Shown one piece after another: positions 54,583 to 63,076 of a stretch of 64,000 nucleotides of DNA. The notes below the pieces were generated by a model that worked only from the letters and a program-made list of their open reading frames with translations, was not told the DNA's origin and made no database searches. Position 1 is the first letter of the stretch; each line of letters opens with the position of its first letter. The translations under genes were made by a program, and so were the position numbers. The DNA comes from MS024-2A sp002292265 (GTDB lineage Bacteria; Bacteroidota; Bacteroidia; Flavobacteriales; Flavobacteriaceae). The stretch covers positions 310,001-374,000 of the forward strand of contig CALSTH010000001.1 of NCBI GenBank assembly GCA_943789225.1. Reading direction: 5' to 3'.

Positions 54583-55584
54583 TTATGCTGATTTAACCGT
54601 TTTTATAATTCGAGAGGCAATCTTATACGGATCACCGTTGGAGGCAGGTCTTCGATCTTCTAACCAGCCTTTCCATCCTTTTTCAACCGTCATAATAGGA
54701 ATTCGAATGGAAGCCCCACGATCCGAAACGCCGAAGCTGAATTCATCGATCGATTGAGTTTCGTGCTTCCCTGTTAAACGTTGGTCGTTGTATGCACCAT
54801 AGACTTCAATGTGTTCTTTGACCACAGGTCGGAAGGCTTCACATATTTTTTCATACGTTTCTTGAGAACCACAGGTTCTAAGTGTTTCATTAGAAAAGTT
54901 AGCGTGCATTCCCGAACCGTTCCAATCCGTATCTCCAAGGGGTTTTGGATGCCAATCGATGGCAAGACCATATTTCTCTCCCAAACGCTCCAAGAGGTAA
55001 CGTGAGACCCACATTTCATCTCCTGCTTGCTTGGCACCTTTAGCGAAACATTGGTATTCCCATTGCCCAGAAGCAACTTCAGCGTTGATTCCTTCAACAT
55101 TGATTCCTGCTTCCAAACATTGATCAAGATGTTCTTCTATCATTTCACGACCAAAAGCATTCTTTGCCCCTACAGAACAATAGAATTGACCTTGTGGAGT
55201 CTGATCTCTTGGAAATCCTAAAGGAAGATTAGTTTCCGGATCCCATAGAAAATATTCCTGCTCAAAACCAAACCAAAAGTCATTGTCGTCGTCGTCAATG
55301 GTAGCTCTTCCATTTGATTCGTGGGCTGTCCCGTCTGCGTTTAACACTTCGGTCATGACCAACCAACCGTTTTTGCGATCAGGATCTTCATAAAGGGCTA
55401 CAGGCTTTAACAAACAATCCGAAGAATTTCCCTCGGCTTGAAGGGTAGAGGATCCGTCAAAAGACCACATAGGACAGTCGTCTAAAGTGCCTTTAAAATC
55501 AGTTACAATTTTGGTTTTACTTCTCAAATTGGCAGTGGGTTTATACCCATCTAACCAAATGTACTCTAGTTTCGCTTTGCTCAT
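54583..55584 (-). CDS. Glutamine synthetase, type II (eukaryotic-like)
   Basis: 333 residues, short as expected for GSII rather than GSI (about 470) or GSIII (about 700). N-terminal beta-grasp: KLEYIWLDGYKPTANLRSKTK and CPMWSFDGSSTLQAEG. Catalytic domain: FGFEQEYFL, GQFYCSVGAKNAFGRE, AGINVEGINAEVASGQWEYQ, GSGMHANFS and RGASIRIPIM. It joins glutamate and ammonia using ATP. Divergent from a type III enzyme at 55784, so two unrelated glutamine synthetases share one upstream region. Confidence 0.93.
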   Translation of the reverse strand: MSKAKLEYIWLDGYKPTANLRSKTKIVTDFKGTLDDCPMWSFDGSSTLQAEGNSSDCLLKPVALYEDPDRKNGWLVMTEVLNADGTAHESNGRATIDDDDNDFWFGFEQEYFLWDPETNLPLGFPRDQTPQGQFYCSVGAKNAFGREMIEEHLDQCLEAGINVEGINAEVASGQWEYQCFAKGAKQAGDEMWVSRYLLERLGEKYGLAIDWHPKPLGDTDWNGSGMHANFSNETLRTCGSQETYEKICEAFRPVVKEHIEVYGAYNDQRLTGKHETQSIDEFSFGVSDRGASIRIPIMTVEKGWKGWLEDRRPASNGDPYKIASRIIKTVKSA

Positions 55585-55616
55585 AATTTAATATTTGCCC
55601 AAAAATAAGTTATTCG

Positions 55617-55701
55617 TATTAACCCCCCTTTATTGAAATTAATAAAGAAATTAACAATAATTAATTTTTATTAACCCCCTATTTTTTTGGGGTAAAAATT
55701 T
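55617..55701. promoter_or_regulatory. Repeated TTAACCCC motifs in the shared GSII/GSIII upstream region
   Basis: TATTAACCCCC occurs at 55617-55627 and again at 55669-55679, 52 bp apart; GGGGTAA at 55689-55695 repeats it in inverse orientation, so the second copy forms TTAACCCC-N-GGGGTAA. C-runs stand out in this very AT-rich 199-nt intergenic region. Binding by a nitrogen-status regulator is an inference. Confidence 0.45.
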
Positions 55702-55749
55702 AATTTTTTTCATTTTTTTTAAAAATCATAGAATAAACATCAAAATTTC

Positions 55750-55757
55750 TATCTTTG
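55750..55757 (+). promoter_or_regulatory. -7 element of the GSIII gene
   Basis: TATCTTTG matches TAnnTTTG and lies 26 nt before the start codon at 55784. No convincing -33 TTTG is visible, which fits an activator-dependent promoter. Confidence 0.5.
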
Positions 55758-55783
55758 AAAATCATTTCCACACTACTTTTTTT

Positions 55784-57964
55784 ATGCAAACGCTCCGAAA
55801 AAAAATGCTGAGTAATCTAGGCGCAGTTCCGGCTTTGAGCATTAAAATTGATATCAAACAAGAAGCTTTTGCTGAATCTGTTTTCAATCGATCCAAAATT
55901 CAAAAGTACTTGAGTCAAAAGGCTTTTGATCAAATGGAACAGCACATTGAGAAACGTAGAGCAATCAATCCAATTCTTGCAGACCAAATAGCGGCTGCCA
56001 TGAAGACTTGGGCAGTTTCCAAAGGGGCAACACACTACACCCATTGGTTTCAAGCCCTAACCGGTGCTACTGCAGAAAAATATGAATCGTTTTATCATTT
56101 GGACGAGCAAGGAAATCGCATTGAAAAATTTGATGGAGCCCAACTTGTACAGCAAATCCCCGACTATCCCAATCTCTCGAACAGTGGAGTTCGCAATACA
56201 TTTGAAGCTCGAGGATATTCCACTTGGGACCCCTCGTCACCTGCTTTTTTGTACGGAACCACCTTGTGCATCCCAACCACATTTATATCCTATAAGGGGA
56301 TTGCTTTAGACTATAAAAGCCCCTTGCTTAAATCCCTTCAAAAGATTGATCACGCAGCTTCTGAAGTCTGTCGTTTTTTTGACAAGAATATTCAGAAAGT
56401 TACTGCAACACTAGGGTGGGAGCAAGAGTTTTTTTTAGTTGATCGCGGTTTGGCACAGACCCGCCCAGACTTAATGCTTTCAGGGAGGACTTTGTTTGGA
56501 CATGCGCCCTCCAAAGGCCAGCAGTTCAGTGATCATTATTTTGGATCCATTCCCTCTCGAGTATCTCACTTTTTTAAGGAGTTGGAGTATGAATGCAATT
56601 TGTTGGGAATTCCAGTAAAAACCAGACATAACGAAGTAGCACCCAGTCAATATGAAATTGCTTCGGTTTTTGAAGTGGCCAATTTGGCCGTAGATCACAA
56701 CGCCTTGTTGATGGATGTGATGGACAAGGTAGCTTACAAACACAATTTTATTGTACTACTGCACGAAAAACCTTTTCAGCATATAAACGGCTCTGGAAAA
56801 CACAGTAATTGGTCTCTTATTACCAACACCGGTATCAACCTTTTAAGTCCGAGTAAAACCCCTATGGGTAACCTTCAGTTTTTGGTGTTTTTTGTCAATA
56901 CCATTGCTGCTGCGCTTAAACACGATAGTCTTCTTCGAGCCACGGCAGTCTCTGCAGCCAATGACCTGCGTTTGGGACTCAACGAAGCACCTGAGACCCT
57001 TCTGTCAATTTTTATTGGAAAGCACCTCACCCAAGTATTGGAAGACCTCGAAAAGGTTTCTGAGGGAAAACTCTCTCCTCAAGAAAAAACAGATTTGAAA
57101 TTGAACGTCATTGGTAAAATACCTGAAATTTTACTGGACAACACCGACAGTGACCGTACCTCACCTTTTGCATTTACTGGAAATAAATTTGAATTTCGCT
57201 CCGTTGGATCCAAAAATAATTGTGCGAAAGCAACCACTGTATTAAATGCAATTACAGCCGCACAACTTTTTCAATTCAAAGCCAGAGTCGATGATTTGAT
57301 CGAATCTAAAGACATGAAAAAAGACGATGCGATTTTTAATGTACTGCGAGAAGTGATTATTGAAATCAAGGATTTTCTTTCTAACGACGCCAAAAAACAA
57401 AAGAAAAAAAGCAGCACTCAGAAAACAATTAAAATTGAATCCAAAACAGTGCCTGAGGCCTTGTCTGCTTATACCAACGAGCACTCCATTCACTTGTTTG
57501 AAAAGTTGGAAATCTTTAGTGCTGCGGAATTAGAAATGCGATATCAAGTGGATCTACAGTCCTATGTTTCTGAAATTCAGATCGAATCGCGTACCCTTGG
57601 CGATATGGCTTTAAACCATATTGTCCCTACTGCTATTCAATATCAAAACACCCTCATCGAAAACGTTCAGGGATTCAAAGAAATTTATGGAGCAACATTC
57701 AAGAAGCACAGCAAAGAACAGTTGCTATTGTTGGAACAAATTTCTGATCATATAGCTGCAATTAGTCAAGGAGTTTTGGAAATGGTAAATGCACGAAAAA
57801 AAGCAAATGCAAAAGAAGACCCCAAGGAAAAAGCATTGTCCTATGCCAAAGAAGTGCTTCCTTATCTAACTTCCATTCGATTCCATTGCGACGCACTAGA
57901 ACTCCGAGTGGATGACGCCATCTGGCCACTAGCAAAATACCGTGAGTTGTTGTTTATTCGTTAA
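55784..57964 (+). CDS. glnN: Glutamine synthetase, type III
   Basis: 726 residues, the typical length of GSIII. It starts with GAVPALSIKIDIKQEAFAESVFN; further family blocks are HYTHWFQALTGATAEKYESF, GTTLCIPTTFISYKG, GWEQEFFLVDR, RTLFGHAPSKGQQFSDHYF, KTRHNEVAPSQYEIASVFE, HEKPFQHINGSGKHSNWSL and FTGNKFEFRSVGS. It catalyses the same reaction as GSII; GSIII is the usual enzyme of Bacteroidota. It is transcribed away from the GSII gene and separated from purM by 64 nt. Confidence 0.95.
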   Translation: MQTLRKKMLSNLGAVPALSIKIDIKQEAFAESVFNRSKIQKYLSQKAFDQMEQHIEKRRAINPILADQIAAAMKTWAVSKGATHYTHWFQALTGATAEKYESFYHLDEQGNRIEKFDGAQLVQQIPDYPNLSNSGVRNTFEARGYSTWDPSSPAFLYGTTLCIPTTFISYKGIALDYKSPLLKSLQKIDHAASEVCRFFDKNIQKVTATLGWEQEFFLVDRGLAQTRPDLMLSGRTLFGHAPSKGQQFSDHYFGSIPSRVSHFFKELEYECNLLGIPVKTRHNEVAPSQYEIASVFEVANLAVDHNALLMDVMDKVAYKHNFIVLLHEKPFQHINGSGKHSNWSLITNTGINLLSPSKTPMGNLQFLVFFVNTIAAALKHDSLLRATAVSAANDLRLGLNEAPETLLSIFIGKHLTQVLEDLEKVSEGKLSPQEKTDLKLNVIGKIPEILLDNTDSDRTSPFAFTGNKFEFRSVGSKNNCAKATTVLNAITAAQLFQFKARVDDLIESKDMKKDDAIFNVLREVIIEIKDFLSNDAKKQKKKSSTQKTIKIESKTVPEALSAYTNEHSIHLFEKLEIFSAAELEMRYQVDLQSYVSEIQIESRTLGDMALNHIVPTAIQYQNTLIENVQGFKEIYGATFKKHSKEQLLLLEQISDHIAAISQGVLEMVNARKKANAKEDPKEKALSYAKEVLPYLTSIRFHCDALELRVDDAIWPLAKYRELLFIR

Positions 57965-58006
57965 TAACTAAGTCAGTAGATTTCAAAAAACGGAAACCAA
58001 AACCCG

Positions 58007-58014
58007 TATTTTTG
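58007..58014 (+). promoter_or_regulatory. -7 element of purM
   Basis: TATTTTTG matches TAnnTTTG and lies 14 nt before the ATG at 58029, giving a very short leader. Confidence 0.5.
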
Positions 58015-58028
58015 TAGAAAGTAGTCCA

Positions 58029-59198
58029 ATGTCAAATCGTTATAGCCAACGTGGGGTTTCTGCACAAAAAGAGGATGTGCACCTTGCCATCAAGAATATT
58101 GATAAAGGCCTGTATCCAAAAGCGTTTTGTAAAATCATTCCCGACGTCATTACATCGAGTGATGACCACGCTTTGGTAATGCATGCTGACGGTGCGGGAA
58201 CTAAATCTTCCCTGGCGTATATGTATTGGAAAGAGACCGGTGATCTTTCGGTTTGGAGAGGTATTGCGCAAGACGCCTTGATCATGAATATTGATGACCT
58301 ACTCTGTGTAGGAGTCACTGAAAATATTTTGCTTTCCTCTACAATTGGAAGAAATAAAAATCACATCCCAGGAGAAGTTATCCAAGCCCTTATTGAAGGG
58401 ACGGAAGCCTTACTAGAAGACCTAAGACAGTGGGGTGTCACCATCCACAGTACAGGAGGAGAAACTGCAGATGTGGGGGATTTAGTAAGAACCATAATTG
58501 TAGATTCTACGGTGACGGCTCGTATTGCAAAAAAACAGATCATAGACAATGCAAACATCCAAGCGGGAGATGTCATTATCGGATTGTCTTCTTCAGGACA
58601 AGCAACTTATGAAAAAGAATACAATGGAGGTATGGGTAGCAATGGACTTACCTCTGCACGCCACGATGTATTTTCTAAGGCTTTAGCAAAGAAATACCCC
58701 GAGAGTTTTGATCCAGAAGTTCCCAGTGATTTGATTTATTCGGGTTCTCGTTCGCTAACGGAACTATTGGAAGGGGTGTCTTTAGATATTGGAAAATTAG
58801 TGCTTTCTCCAACGCGCACCTATGCACCTATCATCCAACGAATTTTTGAAGAAATAGGAAGAGCTCAGATTCATGGGATGGTTCATTGTAGTGGAGGTGC
58901 ACAGACTAAGATCTTGCATTTTATAGACCAATTGCACATCATTAAAGACAATCTTTTTGAAGTACCGCCCTTGTTTGATCTAATCCAAAAAGAATCGGGT
59001 ACTGCTCCTAGGGAAATGTACCAAGTGTTTAATATGGGACACCGTATGGAGCTCTATGTAAACCCCGCAGTAGCGGAACAAATAATAAACATATCCCATG
59101 CGTTTAATGTAGAGGCTCAAGTGGTGGGTCGGGTAGAAGCTGCTTCAGAAAAAAAGCTCACCTTAGAATCCAGTTACGGAACTTTTACCTACCCTTAA
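58029..59198 (+). CDS. purM: Phosphoribosylformylglycinamidine cyclo-ligase (AIR synthase)
   Basis: 389 residues, somewhat longer than the ~345 of E. coli PurM and in line with Bacteroidota forms. Visible blocks: YSQRGVSAQKEDVHLAI, the ATP/substrate region MHADGAGTKSSLAY, DALIMNIDDLLCVGV, STGGETADVGD, GDVIIGLSSSGQATYE and the C-terminal FNMGHRMELYV. It closes the imidazole ring in purine synthesis. It starts from its own promoter; two small genes follow on the same strand. Confidence 0.92.
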   Translation: MSNRYSQRGVSAQKEDVHLAIKNIDKGLYPKAFCKIIPDVITSSDDHALVMHADGAGTKSSLAYMYWKETGDLSVWRGIAQDALIMNIDDLLCVGVTENILLSSTIGRNKNHIPGEVIQALIEGTEALLEDLRQWGVTIHSTGGETADVGDLVRTIIVDSTVTARIAKKQIIDNANIQAGDVIIGLSSSGQATYEKEYNGGMGSNGLTSARHDVFSKALAKKYPESFDPEVPSDLIYSGSRSLTELLEGVSLDIGKLVLSPTRTYAPIIQRIFEEIGRAQIHGMVHCSGGAQTKILHFIDQLHIIKDNLFEVPPLFDLIQKESGTAPREMYQVFNMGHRMELYVNPAVAEQIINISHAFNVEAQVVGRVEAASEKKLTLESSYGTFTYP

Positions 59199-59215
59199 CA
59201 GCATAAAAAATTTTA

Positions 59216-59818
59216 ATGTATCGAAAAATAACAGTTCTCTCTTTACTTCTACTCTCTATAAACGTTCAGGGTCAAGAAGAGGATTTGTTTCGTTCGATAA
59301 AAGCAGAGACCCAAATCGATGAGTCTCTTTTACCCGACAGGATGGTTTTTACGCAAAGCCTCCTCTGGGGTGAGCGTGGTTTGATGCGGAAAACTGGTTG
59401 GTCTCCACTTACTATCGAACAGCGAGAAAAAGAATTAAAAATTCGTCGGAAAATGTTGAAACTCCATCAACTCATCGGTTATGTTACACTAGTGGGGATG
59501 GTAACTCAGGGAATATTGGGAACCAAATTATACAAAGGAAGATCTAGATATTACGATACGCACAAAACGATTGGAAACTTGACTTCCATCAGTTACTTTA
59601 CGGGTGCAGGCTTGTCTCTTTTTGCACCTCCTCCTTTAACCAATAAAAAACAAAAAGGATTGAGTTCGATCAAGGCCCACAAGTACTTGGCGACCCTTCA
59701 CTTTTCTGCCATGGTCGCAACTAATGTTTTGGCAGAAAAAAACAGACGACTCCACCGTGCAGCTGCTTTCACAGCCTTTGGGACCTATGCTACCGCTATT
59801 CTAGTTTTTAAATTTTAA
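59216..59818 (+). CDS. Cytochrome b561-like membrane protein (hypothetical)
   Basis: 200 residues. A signal peptide (NVQGQ) is followed by about 60 soluble residues and then four hydrophobic helices. Histidines lie at regular places in or next to the helices: LHQLIGYVTLVG, THKTIGNLTSISYF, AHKYLATLHFSAM and LHRAAAFTAFG. This pattern of paired His on four helices resembles heme-binding cytochrome b561-type proteins. The YceI-family gene begins 2 nt after its stop; in E. coli yceI also follows a cytochrome b561 gene (yceJ). Heme binding is therefore a reasonable guess but not established. Confidence 0.6.
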   Translation: MYRKITVLSLLLLSINVQGQEEDLFRSIKAETQIDESLLPDRMVFTQSLLWGERGLMRKTGWSPLTIEQREKELKIRRKMLKLHQLIGYVTLVGMVTQGILGTKLYKGRSRYYDTHKTIGNLTSISYFTGAGLSLFAPPPLTNKKQKGLSSIKAHKYLATLHFSAMVATNVLAEKNRRLHRAAAFTAFGTYATAILVFKF

Positions 59819-59820
59819 TT

Positions 59821-60360
59821 ATGCTTGTAAAACGATTTTTTATCCTCCTCTCTCTTGTGGTTTCTACTTCTTTTGGGCAAAACACCCAATGGAAAATTGA
59901 CTCGGAAGCTTCTTCAATTCGCTACAAAGGAGACCACTTGCTTCACGCTTGGGAAGGGGTAAATGACAAAGTTTATGGACTAGCGGTTCATAGCAAGGAA
60001 GAAGGAATTGAAAAACTCGCTATTTTGGTTTATGTTCGAGATTTTGACAGTAAAAATTCTGGGAGAGATGCTCACTCGCTCGAAGTTTTGGAAGCTTTAC
60101 AGTTTCCAGAAGTTAAATTCTATTCGGAATCCATTGAAATAGAAGGCCAAAAACTTCGGATGAACGGGAGTTTTGATTTTCACGGAGCAAAAATCGATAA
60201 ATCGATTCTAGCGGATTTGGAACAACAAGATTCCCAATGGAAAATTTCCGGGAGTTTTGAATTAACTCCTACCGATTTTAATATTGACTTGCCTTCCTTT
60301 TTGTCAATTAAAATGAAAGATTTACTGGAGTTTGAGTATCGCATTGTTTTAAAAAAATAA
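59821..60360 (+). CDS. YceI-family periplasmic lipid-binding-like protein
   Basis: 179 residues with a cleavable signal (VVSTSFGQ). The YceI lipocalin-like barrel is visible: WKIDSEASSIRYKGDHLLHAWEG, VYVRDFDSKNSGRDAHSLEVLEALQFPEVKFYSE, MNGSFDFHGAKI and FELTPTDFNIDLPSFLSIKMKDLLEFEYRIVL. YceI proteins bind polyisoprenoid or similar lipids in the periplasm. It forms a two-gene unit with the upstream four-helix protein. Confidence 0.88.
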   Translation: MLVKRFFILLSLVVSTSFGQNTQWKIDSEASSIRYKGDHLLHAWEGVNDKVYGLAVHSKEEGIEKLAILVYVRDFDSKNSGRDAHSLEVLEALQFPEVKFYSESIEIEGQKLRMNGSFDFHGAKIDKSILADLEQQDSQWKISGSFELTPTDFNIDLPSFLSIKMKDLLEFEYRIVLKK

Positions 60361-60387
60361 ACCCGTACAATAAACCTTTACAATTTG

Positions 60388-60395
60388 TAAATTTG
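60388..60395 (+). promoter_or_regulatory. -7 element of prfA
   Basis: TAAATTTG matches TAnnTTTG and ends 7 nt before the prfA ATG (60403), so the mRNA would be nearly leaderless. The first codons would then be read without a leader ribosome-binding site. Confidence 0.5.
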
Positions 60396-60402
60396 TAGTT
60401 CT

Positions 60403-61479
60403 ATGTTAGAAAAATTACAAATCGTCCAGCAGCGTTTCGATGAGGTCTCCGACCTAATCATCCAGCCCGATATTATTTCTGATCAAAAAAGGTATGTCCA
60501 ATTGAATAAAGAATACAAGGACTTGTCTTTGATGATGGAAAAAATCAAAGTTTATAAAACATTGCATTCCAATTTAGAAGAGGCGGAAGCGCTTTTGAAA
60601 GAAGAAACGGATGCCGAAATGGTTGCCATGGCAAAGATGGAAGTAGAATCTGCCAAAGAACAACTCCCCAAATTGGAAGAGGAAATCAAGCTTTTATTGA
60701 TTCCCAAAGATCCGGAAGATGCTAAAAATGTGGTTGTAGAAATCCGTGCAGGGACAGGTGGAGATGAGGCCAGTATTTTTGCAGGTGATTTGTATCGGAT
60801 GTACACTAAATTTTGTCAATCCAAAAATTGGTCTGTAAGTTTTGTAGATTCTAGCGAGGGTACAGCAGGAGGTTTTAAAGAGGTAATTTTTGAGGTCTCA
60901 GGTGAGGATGTGTATGGAATCTTAAAATACGAATCAGGAGTTCATCGGGTACAGCGTGTCCCTCAGACAGAAACGCAAGGACGGGTACACACTTCTGCCG
61001 CGACGGTTATGGTGTTGCCAGAGGCCGAAGAATTTGATGTGGAAATAGATATGAACGAAGTGCGTATAGATTATTTCTGTTCTTCAGGACCTGGGGGACA
61101 ATCCGTAAACACGACTTATTCCGCGGTACGCTTGACTCACGAACCAACGGGTATTGTGGCCCAATGTCAAGATCAAAAGTCGCAACATAAAAATAAAGAC
61201 AAAGCCCTAAAAGTATTGCGTTCAAGGTTGTACGAGTTAGAACTTTCAAAAAAATTAGCCTCTGACGCCGAAAAACGGAACTCGCTGGTTTCTTCGGGCG
61301 ATCGTTCCGCAAAAATCCGAACCTATAACTATCCCCAGGGAAGAGTTACCGATCACCGTATTGGAATTACCCTTTATGATCTCACCAATTTCATTAATGG
61401 GGACATTCAAAAAATTATCGATGAGTTGCAGTTGTATCAAAACACAGAAAAGCTAAAAGAAGCGGGTGAAGTATTATGA
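60403..61479 (+). CDS. prfA: Peptide chain release factor 1
   Basis: 358 residues, the normal RF1 length. The catalytic GGQ is in SSGPGGQSVNTTYSAVRL near residue 231, followed by EPTGIVAQCQDQKSQHKNKDKAL. The N-terminal helical domain and the conserved AGTGGDEASIFAGDLYRMY are present. The block QTETQGRVHTSAATVMVLPE and the C-terminal RSAKIRTYNYPQGRVTDHR complete the protein. It ends translation at UAA and UAG. The stop overlaps the pyrF start as ATGA, so translation is coupled. Confidence 0.95.
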   Translation: MLEKLQIVQQRFDEVSDLIIQPDIISDQKRYVQLNKEYKDLSLMMEKIKVYKTLHSNLEEAEALLKEETDAEMVAMAKMEVESAKEQLPKLEEEIKLLLIPKDPEDAKNVVVEIRAGTGGDEASIFAGDLYRMYTKFCQSKNWSVSFVDSSEGTAGGFKEVIFEVSGEDVYGILKYESGVHRVQRVPQTETQGRVHTSAATVMVLPEAEEFDVEIDMNEVRIDYFCSSGPGGQSVNTTYSAVRLTHEPTGIVAQCQDQKSQHKNKDKALKVLRSRLYELELSKKLASDAEKRNSLVSSGDRSAKIRTYNYPQGRVTDHRIGITLYDLTNFINGDIQKIIDELQLYQNTEKLKEAGEVL

Positions 61480-62303
61480 CGCAACAGATTCTTTTTCAGC
61501 AAATTAAATCCAAAGCTTCTTTTTTATGTGTAGGCTTGGATATCGATTTGGAAAAGATCCCTCCACATTTGCTCAAGGAGGAAGATCCCATTTTTAGTTT
61601 TGCTAAAGCGATTATTGATGCTACACATTCCTTCGCAGTAGCCTATAAGCCCAACTTGGCTTTTTTTGAAGCTTATGGACTGCAAGGTTGGCAGGCCTTC
61701 AAAAAAGTAATCGACTATTTAAACACCCATTATCCCGATCATTTTACGATCGCTGACGCAAAACGTGGAGATATTGGAAATACCGCAGGGCGCTATGCAA
61801 AAGCCTTTTTTGAAACTTATGGTGTGGATGCGGTGACCGTTGCGCCCTATATGGGTCGAGACGCTGTAGAGCCCTTTCTCACTTTTGAGGGGAAACATGC
61901 CATTTTGCTCGCTTTGACTTCCAATCCAGGAGCTGCTGACTTTCAATATACCAAAGAAGAAAACCATTTGTTATTTGAAAAAGTTTTAAAAACCAGTTTG
62001 GAATGGGAAAATACTGATCGGCTGATGTATGTGGTTGGGGCTACAAAGGCGGAGGCATTACACGCCATCCGAAAAATTATACCTGATTCCTTTTTGTTGG
62101 TGCCGGGGGTAGGAGCCCAAGGAGGAAGCCTTGCAGAAGTAGCTCAAAACGGAATGAATTCCCAATGTGGCTTGTTGGTGAATTCCTCCAGGGGGATTCT
62201 CTATGCCTCCCAAGGAGATGATTTTGCAGCAGCAGCAGCAGCGGAAGCTAGAAAAATGCAAACCCAAATGGCAGCTCATCTAAACTCAGCTGGACTTATT
62301 TGA
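61476..62303 (+). CDS. pyrF: Orotidine 5'-phosphate decarboxylase
   Basis: 275 residues, of the larger type 2 class. FLCVGLDIDLEKIP, YKPNLAFFEAYG and the catalytic segment DAKRGDIGNTAGRYAKAFF (Asp/Lys/Asp tetrad) are seen, followed by VTVAPYMGRDAVEPF and VPGVGAQGG. It makes UMP from OMP. Overlaps prfA at its start (ATGA) and the hydrolase at its end (TGATG). Confidence 0.94.
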   Translation: MTQQILFQQIKSKASFLCVGLDIDLEKIPPHLLKEEDPIFSFAKAIIDATHSFAVAYKPNLAFFEAYGLQGWQAFKKVIDYLNTHYPDHFTIADAKRGDIGNTAGRYAKAFFETYGVDAVTVAPYMGRDAVEPFLTFEGKHAILLALTSNPGAADFQYTKEENHLLFEKVLKTSLEWENTDRLMYVVGATKAEALHAIRKIIPDSFLLVPGVGAQGGSLAEVAQNGMNSQCGLLVNSSRGILYASQGDDFAAAAAAEARKMQTQMAAHLNSAGLI

Positions 62304-63076
62304 TGCTTCACCATACTCTATATCCAGCGACGAACAATTCTAAAAAATGGATCACTTTCATTCATGGTGCAGGGGGGAGTTCCTCTATTTGGTTTAATCA
62401 GGTTCGGTTTTTTAAAAGTTATTTTAATGTGCTGCTTATCGACCTAAGAGGACACGGCAAGTCTGCTGCTTCTCCAGAAGGGACTCAATATACCTTTGAC
62501 AAGATTATCGAAGATTTAATTGAAGTTTTGGATCACAATAAAATAAATAAATCCCATTTTGTGGGTATTTCCTTGGGCAGTATTCTGATTCAGAAAATGC
62601 TTTTTAAATATCAAAGTAGAGTTGAAAAAATAGGCCTAGGCGGTGCTATTTTAAATTTAAACTTCCAATCTCGAGTACTGATGTTTTTTGGAAATTTAAC
62701 CCAAAGTATTTTGCCTTTCATTTGGATTTACACCTTTTTTGCTTACGTCATTATGCCGTATAGAAATCACAGAAAATCGCGCGCATTATTTATTCGTGAA
62801 GCAAAAAAATTATCCCAAAACGAGTTTAAAAGATGGTATAAATTGACTAAAAAAATTCTTCCCTTGCTTGAAAAGATTAGGTCTTATAAACTAAAAACTC
62901 CCGTCTTGTATATTATGGGAAAGGAAGATTATATGTTTCTTCCTTTTGTGAAAGAGATTGTACAAGCACACGAGTCCTCTTCCCTAATCACCTTGTCGGA
63001 CTCTGGGCATGTTGTCAATATCGACCAACCGGAGCAGTTTAATAACAACTTGCTCACTTTTCTCTTAAAAGACTAA
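62303..63076 (+). CDS. Alpha/beta-fold hydrolase
   Basis: 257 residues from ATG 62303, which overlaps the pyrF stop (TGATG). The oxyanion loop is FIHGAGGSSSIW, the nucleophile elbow FVGISLGSI (Ser), the acid GKEDYMF (Asp) and the base SDSGHVVNI (His). A lid-like hydrophobic insertion lies between about 120 and 170. No secretion signal. Substrate is unknown; it is the last gene of a prfA-pyrF-hydrolase run. Its stop codon overlaps the convergent purU stop (CTAA). Confidence 0.88.
   Translation: MLHHTLYPATNNSKKWITFIHGAGGSSSIWFNQVRFFKSYFNVLLIDLRGHGKSAASPEGTQYTFDKIIEDLIEVLDHNKINKSHFVGISLGSILIQKMLFKYQSRVEKIGLGGAILNLNFQSRVLMFFGNLTQSILPFIWIYTFFAYVIMPYRNHRKSRALFIREAKKLSQNEFKRWYKLTKKILPLLEKIRSYKLKTPVLYIMGKEDYMFLPFVKEIVQAHESSSLITLSDSGHVVNIDQPEQFNNNLLTFLLKD

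Noticed and set aside
54774..55127. 117-codon minus-strand frame inside the GSII gene
   Set aside because: It is a shifted frame of the well-conserved glutamine synthetase.
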